The notes below the pieces were generated by a model. That model ran no database searches. It was not told the DNA's origin and saw nothing but the letters and a program-made list of their open reading frames with translations. The position numbers were made by a program, and so were the translations under genes. A stretch of DNA of 64,000 nucleotides, taken from NCBI GenBank assembly GCA_019285755.1, contig CP079103.1, positions 5,923,001 to 5,987,000 of the forward strand, in the 5' to 3' direction. This document shows, piece by piece, positions 31,161 through 43,400 of the stretch; the stretch's first letter is position 1; each line of letters begins with the position of its first letter. The DNA comes from Chitinophaga sp. E66 (GTDB lineage: Bacteria; Bacteroidota; Bacteroidia; Chitinophagales; Chitinophagaceae).

Positions 31161-33739
31161 TTAATGTTCCACGAGGCCCGGCAGGGTTTGGATAAAAGTG
31201 GTGCTCTGGCGGATGACGATCATTTTCTGCTGGGCGTCTTTCTTCTGCTTGTCCATTTTAAGGTGATGGTATATACGGTCCAGGATGCTGTAATTCAGCA
31301 GTGCGAAGATCTTGAAATCGAGTTTATGGGCCATTTCCATGGCAGACTCGGCGGCACGGATGGCTTTATTGAACTCCTGGTCGTGGAGATGAATCTGCGC
31401 CGCGATGATCTTTTGCAGCGTTTCGAGGTGCTTGCCGTTGTAAAATTCGGCAGGATAATGTTTCAGTACACTGTCGACATGGCAGCTGATGCGCCGTGCG
31501 GCATGGATGTCGCCGGTGCTGAGGTGCGCCTGTGCCTTCCAGCAGAGCATCATCAGGCGGAAGGGGTCAGTGCGGTTGAACAGGATACTGGGGTGTTGTT
31601 CGAACAGCCGGCTGGTGAACAGGAGCAGCTGGTGGTAGTCGCCCAGTAGCAGGAAGATGAAGCAGAGCGCCCGGTACACGGCTTCTTCGCCGGTAGAGAA
31701 GGTTTTCTGGTTCCGGAAGTTCCAGCAGGAGGCATAATGATAAAGCTTTTCCCGCATGGCCTCGTCGGTCTTACCGAATTTGAGGTATTCATAAATGAAC
31801 AGGAATGCCTCGTAAGGGGTCACCACATATCTCCCGCCTGTTCGGCGGCGCAAAGCTTGCGGATGTTGGAGAGCTCGATCTCGCATTGTTCCGCATCCAG
31901 TTGCATCAGCGCCATCACAAAGAGGTTGCAGCGGATCTTCAGCTTATCGTCATTCGATTCCGCCATACTTAACAGCGTGTTCAGCACTTTTCTTTTCTTA
32001 AAATGCATGAAGTCGTCGGCAATGAACTGACCGAATGGATTTTTACGGAAGTATCCCGGCGGGAAGATGGTGGACAGCTGTTCGTGATGCGTGCCTTCCT
32101 GTTGGTAATGCAGCACCACGTATTCCAGCAGGTGGGCCTTTTCGCTGGTGGCGAGGGGCTGTCGGAAGAATTCGCGGACACCGTCTGCCTGGCTGCGGGT
32201 AATGGCGTAGCGCAGGAGCCATTTGAACACGGCGATGCGGAAGGGGCTTTGGGGAAGTCGTTTAATATCTTTTCCAACAGCGGCGCGGAGATGTTCTGGC
32301 CGTTGTGGTTGATGTAATGCATGGCCGTGAAGTATTCCAACAGGAAGTTATGCGCGAAGCGCACTTTCACGTTGAACATGATTTCCTGGCTGAGGTTTTC
32401 TTCCACCAATATATTATCCGCCAGCAATTCCTTGTACGCGGGGAAGTAATCCGCGTTCTGGTTGAGGAGATTGCTTTTGTCGGTATAAATGCCGGCTCTT
32501 CCCATATCCAGCAATCCCAGGAGTTTTTCGATGAGATGCATTTTAAAGGAATTGGCGGGCGAGTGGAAGACGCGGTTCTGGATGAACCGGGATATGATTT
32601 CGAACAGGCTGAGGTTTTCGTCGATGAATGACTGGTCGGGCGTGTTGCTCAGCTGGCAGAAAAGCTGGAGATAATATGGATGCCGGAGCTTTTGGATAAA
32701 ACTGTCGGAAAAGACGCGGACGGTGGCGGGGTCGAAGTCGAAGTTATAGAGGACCGATTTCACCTCCTGTTCAGTGAGCGCAGGGATATTGGTGTTGGTC
32801 TCTTCATCCATTTCGGGCCCGAGGTACCAGTACTTGCGGAAGGCGGGGTACTGGTGGGATTGATGGAAGACTTCGCCCCAGGTGCTGGAGCGGATGGAGA
32901 GCACGACTTTCACCCAGGGGTGTTGGTCGTTGGAGTATACGAAATCTTCAAGTTTGCTGTAGAGGATCTTGAGTTTATCGGCGCTCATGGCGATTTCGTC
33001 GAACCCGTCGATGACGAGGATGAGTCTTCCGGATCGTTCTTCCGGGTGAGCGGTGAAGTATTCGCGGAAGTTGTCGCCGTTGCCGAGGTTAAGTTGGTTA
33101 TCGAGCCAGGAGGAGAGGGAGAATCCTTTGAGGAGGAGGCTTCCTGCGGCGTGGGCGTTGATGAACCAGCAGATATCCTGCGGGCAGGCGGGGTTTCGGC
33201 CGAACCAATAATGTTCGGCCGCATGGATGAGGGCCGTTGATTTGCCCCAGCCGGCAGGCGCGATGAGCACGGTGGCGGAGTATTTTGATTCGAGGAACTT
33301 CTCGATATGCTGGAGGCAGTATGCGCGCGGGATGGTGTTCTCGAAGGGCATGCCGCAGCGGTTGCGGAGGGTAAGGGTAGTGTAATGGGAGATGGCGGTG
33401 GCTTTGCGGCGTACGTCTTCCCATTTGGAATCTTCCTGCTGTGTGGGCTGGCGGAATTGTTTTTGTAGAAGTGGGATTGAAAATCTTCCCAGTCACGGTA
33501 CCGGCAGTACTGTGCGAGGGTGTTGAGGGTGTAGCGGGAGAAGCTGTGTTGCGTGACGGCGAACCCGAATACCCTTTAAGGGTAGTTTCGCTGACCAGTT
33601 TTCCGGTGTGGTTCATAATAGCCTGCGTGAGGTGCTTGCATTGATTTGGTTGCAGGTTCTCGACGCCGAATTGCCGCAATACTTCCGACTGTAAGGTAAT
33701 AATAAAGTCGTAGGACAGATCGATCATAAGGGCATACAA
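31161..33739 (-). CDS. STAND-like P-loop NTPase with helical C-terminus, frame broken
   Basis: About 860 residues when bridged over breaks near 33575, 33470, 32250 and 31830. Residues 1-80 form a domain I have seen in many Chitinophagaceae proteins but cannot name (LSYDFIITLQSEVLRQFGVE, KLVSETTLKRVFGFAV, FSRYTLNTLAQYC). From about residue 130 is an NTPase: Walker A APAGWGKST, Walker B RLILVIDGFDEIA, then VKVVLSIRSSTWGEVF (sensor-like Arg). The last 400 residues are helical and TPR-like, with no enzyme motif. This plan fits STAND signal NTPases, known in regulation and in some phage-defence systems. No partner effector gene adjoins it. Confidence 0.72.
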
Positions 33740-34418
33740 TTAATGGATTATGGTATACTGGGACCCTGATTGAAATGAATAGATACGTAAACAAATGAAC
33801 GCTTGGATTTCGGTTTTTAACAAATGATAAAATGAACAATAGGGAGAGTATAATAAATATAGGTGTATATCATTGGTTATCATATTGATATAGTGATAAA
33901 AAAATACGTTGAAAATTTTATAATTATCTGTGTTCCTAACTATATTATTTTAATGAGAGGGTATAAACAATAAAAAGGATGAACGGAGAATGAAGGAATC
34001 TTTCATTTTGACCGCATTGTGACAGACCAGTTGAATAACCCCGCTACACACACTGAACTGCTTTTGTTCATAAAGTAACAGAATGAACAAAATGAACAGC
34101 TATTACAGCAATGAATGGAACGGCCGTTTCTGAACGGAATGGATAAGAATGGCCCATCGTTTCTCCTCCCGGGCCAGTTAATTTAGCAGCATAAATCGCT
34201 TCGAGTATCCGTGATTAAACCAAGAATGCATCCTATCAAAAAACTGTAAAGCGCGGCTTTGTATCCTGAACCTTTTTGACAGACATCATTCTCTTTATCA
34301 TAGCCTCCAGCCAGAGTCGTTTGAACGGGAAACCCTGCACTCAACCAAAACCGCAGCGCCATTCCCGTCGTGCAAGACAGGTCAACACAAGCTTAGTATA
34401 AACCCAAACCATTGACGT
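33740..34418. other. Intergenic region (679 bp), AT-rich
   Basis: No coding character is visible on either strand. The first half is strongly AT-rich and repeats ATGAAC-like words (about 33797, 33830, 33978, 34081 and 34090) without a fixed period. It lies between two divergently read genes, the NTPase (minus) and the giant repeat protein (plus), so both promoters should be here. I cannot place either with confidence. Confidence 0.6.
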
Positions 34419-37400
34419 ATGAGTTGTAACGTTACTCCGAATTGCTTATGGCGCTTCCTCTTCGTGCTGTCCGCAGCCCTGGTGCTCGGATGGACCGGAA
34501 AGGCGCACGCTGCCACCCCGCAGCATATAATCAATATTGGTGGTACCCGGAGAAAACATCCTCCCCATCCCTGAAGACTGGTTTGGGCATTCCCCATTGT
34601 TGCATGAAGACGCCCGGTTTTCATGGCTAAATGTTACGTCTATACGTAACTTCTTTGCCGCAGGGCCTATTTACTCCCGCGGCGCTACCGCCACCAATAT
34701 TCTCAATCCGCTGCTGTGCATCGGTTGCTCGATCACCGATGGCGGCAATGCCATCGATAACGATCCCAACACCGCGGCATTATATAATATGGAGGTCGGC
34801 CTCATCGCCGAATTGGGACAACGCATCGTGTTCCCGGTACGTATGAAGCGGGCGACAGCCTCGTTGTCGATTTTGCGTTGACCACCAGCGGACTGGTGGA
34901 TGCGTCTGTGCTGAACAACGTGCGGGTGCGCACCTTCCTCGGCAATGGCAATACCGCCCGCCAGGATGTCCGGCTCGGATCTGCGCTCAACGTTCAGTTG
35001 CTTGGCGTAGGATCAACCGGCAAGCGCAGGGCCATCATCCCTATCACGCAGCAGTTCGATCAGATCGCGGTTACCTTCGGCGGACTCGTCAGCCTCTCCT
35101 ACGATATGCAATTGTTCCAGGCCGCCGCTGTGGTACCTGTAACCGTTTCCCCTTCCGCCGATCCTATCATCAGTCCTGCGGGCCAACCCGCTACGATGAC
35201 GGCCTCCCATCGCCTGGAGCCGCCACCTTCCGCTGGTACGACGCGCCCACCGGGGCACGCTCCTTAATACCGGCGCTACCTATGCCCCGGTACTGACACG
35301 CGGTGTCCATGATTATTACGTAGAGGCCACCACCACGGCCGACGGGCTCACCAGCATCCTGCGTACCGGCGTAACGGTAGATGTAGGCGGTGGCCCAGGC
35401 TTGCTCTGGAGCTACGGCGATCAGCAGGAGAGCCCCAAACTCGGCGGTATCTGTGCGCTCTGCACCGTTACAGACGCTGCCAATGCGATAGATGCCAATC
35501 CCGCTACCTATAGCACGATTTCCTCTCCGGTTGGCGTGGCCAGCACAGTAGGGCAACTCATTAAATTCCCGGCATCTACCAGGCGGGCGACAGCATCGTA
35601 CTCGATCTGGAGTTGCCTGGCGTTATTTATACAAAATCTTTACTCACCAACATCTCGCTCCAGCCATACCTGGGCAACGCCACCGCAGGAGCGGCGGTAA
35701 GCCTCGGCACCGACCTGATCCACGTACAGGCCCTGGGGCTTGGACTGGGCGGCACGCCTAAGTTCCGTGTCAGCATACCGGCCACCGCCGCATTCGACGG
35801 CGTGCAGGTAAACCTGAATGCCGTACTGGCGGAACTCGGTACCCTCCGTGTATATGAAGCAGTAGCCATGATTCCGGTGGCCGTAAGCCCTGCGGCCCCA
35901 GTTGTTCCCTACGGAACATCCACCAGCCTGGCGGCCACCGTACGCCCGGCCGGCGCCACTTTCGCATGGTACACCTCGCCCACCGGCGGAACGCCGGTAA
36001 GCACCAGCGCCACCTTCAACACGCCTTCCTGACCCGCAGCACCACGTATTATGTGGAAGCAGTGTCTAATGGCGTGACCAGCTATACCCGGACCGCCGTT
36101 CCGGTTAGAGTCGGCGGAACCGACGGACCGCTGTGGACATACGGCGATACCGAAACAAGCCCTGTGCTCAGCGGCGTTTGCGTAGGTTGCTCGGTAACCA
36201 ATCCTCAACTCGCCGTAGACCAGGACACTACCACGGCTTCTACCATCAACATCGCATTAGGGGTATTGTCCAATGCCGGCCAGCTGATCCGCTTTCCCGG
36301 AAACTATCACGCGGGCGACAGTATCATCTTCGACCTCGGCATTCCCGCCGGACAGGTACTTTCTTTGCAACTGTTGGGCGGCATCCGCATAGAAACTTTT
36401 AATGGCAGCACCGCTAACAACGATGCGGCCGCATTTAATACTGCGCTGGCTAACGCGCAGGCGCTCGGCATCAATGTAGGCCCAACCGGGAAGTTCCGGG
36501 TGAGCCTGCCGGTGAATACCGACTTCGACGCCGTTCAGATTTCGCTGACCCCGTTGATCGGCGGTTTGGCGAACCTGCAGGTATATGAAGCGACCGCCAC
36601 TATCCCTGTAGTGGTGAACCCGGCCACGCAAACGGTGCCTTATGGTACTTCGGCCACCATCGGCAACCAACCGTCTGGCAACGGCTTCCTTTAACTGGTA
36701 TACAACCCCGACAGGCGGTACGCCGGTGTTTACGGGCGCCACCTTTAACACGCCTAACCTTACGGCTAAGTCCCGCTACTATGTTGAAGCCAGCACGCCC
36801 GATGGTAAGAAAAGCTTTACCCGCACCCTCGCCACGGTGAACCTCGGCGGCGGCGCCGGTCCGCTTTGGTCTTATGGGTTCGAAGAGGAAAGTCCAAAGC
36901 TTGGCGGAGTGTGCCTGCTGTGCTCGGTATCCGATCCCGCGAACGCGGTAGACGGTAACCCCACTACTTTCAGCACGCTGTCATCTCCTGTTGGCGTTGC
37001 CAGCACTGTTGGTCAATTGATCAAATTCCCGGGATATATCAGTCTGGCGACAGCATTATTCTCGATCTGGAGCTTCCCGGAGTATTGTATACGAAATCAC
37101 TGCTCACCAATATCAGCCTGCAACCTTACCTCGGTACGGCCCCTGCAGGCGCCGCCATGAACCTGGGCACCGATCTCATTCATGTGCAGGCGTTGGGCGT
37201 GGGACTTGGCGGAACGCCGAAGTTCCGTGTCAGCATGCCGGTTTCTACTTCGTTTGACGCCGTTCAGGTGAATCTGAATGCCGTACTGGCAGAACTGGCA
37301 ACGCTGCGTATTTATGAAGCGGTAGCCATGATTCCCGTGGGCGTTACCCCGAACCCTGCTGTGGTGCCATATGGCACTTCCGCAAGCCTGAGCGCAACGG

Positions 37401-40400
37401 TACGGCCGGCGGGGGCAACATTCGCCTGGTACACCGCACCTACAGGCGGCTCGCCGGTGAACACCAGCGCAACGTTCAATACACCGAACCTCACCAGGAG
37501 CACAACTTATTATGTTGAGGCATCCGCAGGCGGCGTAACCAGCTATGTGAGAACCGCCGTTCCGGTGACGGTTGGTGGCGCCGACGGGCCGCTTTGGTCT
37601 TACGGCGATACGGAAACCAGCCCGGTACTGAGCGGAGTCTGCATAGGCTGTACTGTTCAGAATCCTGAACTGGCCGTAGATGAAGACACGACAACGGCTT
37701 CTAATATCAATATCCCGCTGGGCGTGCTTTCCAGCGCGGGCCAGTTGATCCGCTTCCCGGGCAACTATCACCCTGGCGATAGCATTATCCTGGATCTGGG
37801 CATCCCCGCAGGTCAGACATTGTCACTGCAACTGCTCAACAGCATCCGGATCGAAACTTTCCAGGGAACTACCTCCAACAATGACGCGGCCGCATTCAAT
37901 ACGGCGCTGGCTAATGCGCAATTGCTGGGTATTCCTGTAGGCGCAACAGGCAAATTCAGGGTAACGCTTCCCGCTACCGCTGATTTTGATGCTGTCCAGA
38001 TATCCCTTGCTCCCGTTGTGGGAGGGCTCAGCAACCTGCAGGTATACGAGGCCACGGCAATGGTACCGCTGACGGTAACCCCGCCATCCAGACCGTACCG
38101 CTTAATACTTCTGCGACTATTTCGGCAGCGAACCGGATCGGCGGCGCCACCATCAATTGGTATACGGCGCCTACTGGCGGTACACCGGTATTTACGGGCG
38201 CTACATTCAATACCCCCAGCCTGACCCGCCAGACGATGTACTGGGCGGAGGCCAGCACGCCAGACGGCAAGAAAAGCTACGTGCGTACCATGGCAACAGT
38301 TAATGTGGGAGGTGGCCCTGGTCCTTTGTGGACATACGGTGATCAGCAGGCAAGCCCGGTAGTCACCGGAATTTGCGTGGGCTGCAGCGTGACAAGTCCC
38401 GCGAACGCGGTGGATGAGGATACGACAACTTCTTCGCTCATCAGTATGCCGCTGGGCGCACTGGGCAGTATTTCGCAGGTGATTCATTTCCCGGGAGTAT
38501 ATGAAGCAGGAGACAGTGTTGCGTTATTCCTGGAGCTCCCGGATCAGTTATTCAGTCTGACGGCATTAGGCGGCCTTACGGCGCAGACCTATCTCAATAA
38601 TGTGCCCAATGGAGACGCGATTGCCCTGAACAATAGCCTTGTGCGGCTGGAGCCATTGGGGCTCGGCGTGGGCACTACGGGTAAATTCCGTGTGACGTTC
38701 CCGGTAGGGCAATCATTCGACGGCGTGAGCATCGGCACTTCCGCAGCGCTGGCAGGCCTGAACGGACTGCGTGTTTATGAAGCGGTGGCCTTTATGCCGC
38801 TTACCATCACACCGCCGGCGCCTGTGATCGCGTCCGGCGCAACCGCCACTATGACGGCCAGCGTACGCGCGCCGGGCGCCACCTATTCCTGGTTCCAGGA
38901 ACCCAAAGGCGGTACGGCAGCAGGAAATACGGCATCTTTCACAACGCCCGCATTAACCCGTACCAAAACGTATTATGCGGAAGCATTCACGCCATCAGAC
39001 GGCAAGCGGAGTTTCTCGCGTACCAGTGCAACGGTAACGGTGAATGGCGGTCCCGGTCCGTTATGGACATACGGTGATCTGCAACAAAGCCCCATCATCA
39101 GCGGCATCTGTCTCGGTTGCGGTGTTACCAATCCTGACCGGGCAGTAGACCAGGACACGACCACGGCATCGCAAATTGTGATGACCGTAGGCGCCGCCGG
39201 TTCTGTAGGGCAATTGATTAAATTCCCCGGCACTTATCAGGCCGGTGATAGTATCGCATTATTCCTGGGTGTGCCAAACCAATTGGTGAATGCGCAATTG
39301 TTATCCGGCATCCGGGTTGAGACATATAGTGGTAACACGCCAAATGGTAATCCTATTACACTTGATGCCGATCTGGTAGATCTTCAGCTGCTAGGGTTGG
39401 ATGTTACCGGTGATGTCAGCAAGTTCAAAGTGGTAATCCCTGCCACTACGGGCTTCGACGGTGTCCGGGTGGATCTGAACGGCCTGGTAGCGGCGCTAGG
39501 CAGCCTTAATGTGTATGAGGCGGCAGCTTTCGTACCAGTGACGGTGACGCCTCCGAATGCAACTGTTCCCTTTGGAGACAATACAACTTTCAACGCATCC
39601 ATCCGCTTCCCGGGCGCAACGTTCAGCTGGTACGAAACTCCGACCGGCGGAGTGCCCGTGGCTACTACTGCCACCTTCACCACGCCTACGCTGCTGAAAG
39701 ATAAAACCTATTACGTTCAGGCGGCAACACCAGATGGTTTGACGAGCTTTATCCGGACCAGTGTTCCCATTACGGTGACGGTAGGTCCGGCCAGTCCTGA
39801 TTTGTCGTGCGGAAGGGGACCGTATCAACGGCAACCGGAACAGTTGGCTTGTGCCTATTGTGCGGTGTGGATGACGCCCCGTTTGCGGTAGACGATAATC
39901 CGGAGACTTCTTCTTCGTTGCATTTACCGGTAGGCTTGCTGGGAGGTTCTGTGTATCAGCGGATTTCCTTCCCAACTGCAAGTACCCCGGGTGATTCGCT
40001 CCGCGTAGTGGTTGGTTCTACCACCGGTCTGCTGGATCTGAACCTGCTGGCGGGCACTACAGTACGTCCGCGGATGGGTACGACCGAAAATGCAGCAGAC
40101 GTTCGTACGCTGAACAATGGCCTGCTGAACTTGCAATTGCTCAACGGCGGCACACGCAGTGTAGTATCTTTTGTACCAACCGCGGCATACAATAATGTAG
40201 AGATCAGGCTGACGGGCGTAGTTTCTGCTTTGAATGAAATCAACGTATTCTACGTTCAACAAATAACTGCCCGCCCGACGATCACCGGCAGCGACACCGT
40301 AAATGTTTGCAGCGGCCAGTCCGCTACGCTGAACGCCACGGTTCCTGCAGGAAATACGGTTCGGTGGTATAGCACCGCCACAGGCGGCACACCGCTGGCT

Positions 40401-43400
40401 ACCGGAGCGTCCTTCAACACGCCGGCTATCACTGCCAATACGGTATACTTTGCCGAGGCGGTGTCTGGTACTACCAACTGTCCCAGCGAAACACGTGTTC
40501 CGGTTGTGGTGGAAGTAGGACTAGCGGAAGTGACGGTAACGGCGAATTCTGTAACCATCCCGCAAGGCAGCACGGCTACCTTCACCGTTGACAACCCGAA
40601 TCCTGCCCTCAGCTACAAATGGTACGACGTACCGGTGGGTGGCACGGCACTGTTTACAGGCGCCAGCTTCACGACTCCAGCGCTGCAATCTACTACCACT
40701 TACTATGTGGAAGCTACCAACGCGACTGGCTGTGCCAGTGCGCAACGGATTGCTGTAGTGGCGAATGTGACCATTACCAATCCAGATGTTCCCTGCGATA
40801 TTGCCACGACCCAGGTCAGCAATGTGAGCGGCCTTGCATTGGCTGTTTTGTGGATAACCAGGGTGCGGCGATAGATGCCAGCACTACATCGGCCTCTTCG
40901 CTGCATGTGGTTGCCGGACTGCTGGGCGCCTACGCACAGCAAACATTGATCTTCCGTCGTCCAGCGATGCGGGCGACAGTATCCGCCTGCTGATCTCCTT
41001 CCCGGGATCATTGGCGGACGTAGGCTTGCTGGGCGGTACGCAAATCGCGACTTATAACGGAACGACCTTTAACAACGACCGTGTTGCGCTGAATAACAGC
41101 CTCATCAACCTGCGGCTGCTGGCGGGCAATACCCAGGCAATCGTAGCCTTTGCGCCCACGGCTGTATTCGACCGTGTGGAGATTCGCCTTAATTCCGGCG
41201 TAGCCACATTGATCTCGGCGCTGAATGTACATTATGCGCAACGCCTTATCGCGGTGCCGGAAGTTACGCCGGATACGGTTACGACCTGTTCCGGAGGAAC
41301 GGCCACATTCAACGTGACGCCGAAGCCCAATACCGTATTCCGCTGGTACACCACACCGGCGGGCGGAACTCCGATAGCCAGCGGCACCTCGTTTACTACC
41401 GGGCCCGTGACGACCGATTCGACTTTCTATGTCGAGGCGGTGAAGACATCCACTAACTGCGCGAACCCGATCAGAACGAAGGCTTTCGTGAAGATGGGTG
41501 CCGCATCGGCTGCACCGACCGTGGAAAGCACGACGGTAACGACCTGTGAAGGGACTACCGCCACGCTCCGGGCAACCGCTCCCGCCGGCGCTACCTTTAA
41601 CTGGTATACATCCGCAACTGGCGGTACATCGGTATTTACTGGTGCGGTATTTACGACGCCTGTATTGGATAGCTCTGTGATTTACTATGTCGAAGGTTCA
41701 ACTGCCGGAGGTTGCGTCAGCGCTACCCGTACGGCGGTTCAGGTGAATGTCACTGAACGCCCGGCCGTTCCGGATGTAACTCCGGCCAGCGCCGCAGTTT
41801 GCGTGGGGGCAGTGCAACGCTCACCGCGTCATCCACGACCGCGGGCGTTGAATTCAGATGGTACAGCGACGCAGGGCTCACCAACCTGGTGTTCACCGGC
41901 GCCGTATTCAATACCCCGACCATTACGGCAAATACGACTTATTATGTTGTAGCAGCCAGCGGGCAATGTGTAAGCACCACTGCCCGTACGGTGAATGTGC
42001 TGGTGGAAGCTGGTCCTGCCGCACCGATCGTAACTATCAACCCTGCTACGGGAACGGTAGAATATGGTCAGACGGCAACTTTGTCGATCAGTGCTCCGCA
42101 AGCCGGCGCAACCTATAACTGGTACCTGCAGCCAACCGGCGGCAGTCCGGTGCATACGGGCACTTCCTTCACGACGCCGCAACTGACGAACACGACTGCC
42201 TACTATGCCGAAACGGTATCCGCAGGTGGTTGTGCCAGCAGTACAAGGACGGCGGCAACGGTGAATGTGAACCGTGACTTCAACCCGGGATGCGACTTCG
42301 CCAACCAGGCGTCATCAACCATCAATGGCGTGCCTGCTTTGCGCGGTGAATAACCCCGACAATGCAGTAGATAACGATACGACCAACTTCGCAAATATCC
42401 AGATCCCTGTGGGAGTGGCCGGCGATGTGAGCTATAACCTGACCTTCCCGACGCTGGCGGCAGCCGGCGATACCGTGAAGCTGCGTTTCGCCACACCAAG
42501 CGGCTTGCTGGATGCCACGGCGCTTGGCCGCATCGAGATAACATCCTTCAACGGAAACGTATCCAATAACGATACCAGGGCATTGAACAGTGCGCTGCTG
42601 CGCGTTGAGCTGCTTGGCGGCGGTAATCAGCAGGTAGTGCTATTCAGGCCCACGGGCGCCTACAACCGCATTCAGTTGCGGGTACGCAGCCTCGTTGGTG
42701 CGCTGATGAACGTGAACGTTTATTATGCAAACAGAATACTCGCGGCGCCGACCATCACGGCTAGCGACAGCACCATCTGCGCAGGCAGCACCACTGTATT
42801 AACGGCAACCGCCTCCGACAGCGCAACGGTTCGCTGGTATGCCCAGGCTACCGGCGGCACGCCCGTATTCACCGGCAAGGTGTTCACTACACCGGTGCTC
42901 AATGCTACAACGACCTACTATGCGGAAAGCTATCGCGCATCCACCAACTGCCCGAATCCTGTCAGGACTGCATTTACAGTGAATGTGCTGCAGATTCCGC
43001 CTTCGCCGGCCATTATTGCTGGCGATACGACGATCTGTGCAGGCAACAACGCGATCCTGAGAGCTCGTCCGTCTGACCCATCGCTTACCATCCGCTGGTT
43101 TGCGGCCGCAACGGGCGGTACTCCGCTGAGCCTGGACAGTGTGTTCACCACACCGGCGCTTACTGCGAACACGACATATTATGTAGAGGCGTTCAATGGC
43201 GTTTGTGGTTCCGCTACACGCACTTCTGTAACCGTAACCGTGAGCACGGCGCCGCCGGCTCCCGTATTGGAAGCAGACAGCGTAGGTATCTGTGCCGGCG
43301 CCAACGCGACCCTTCGCGTTACCGCACCGGTTGCAGGTGTTGTGTACCGTTGGTATACCACGCTGACCGGAGGAACGCCGGTGTTTGAAGGCAATACCTT

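Noticed and set aside
32680..33240. Plus-strand open frame of 186 codons
   Set aside because: It lies antisense to the NTPase P-loop region and is Val/Glu/Gly-rich, typical of an antisense shadow.
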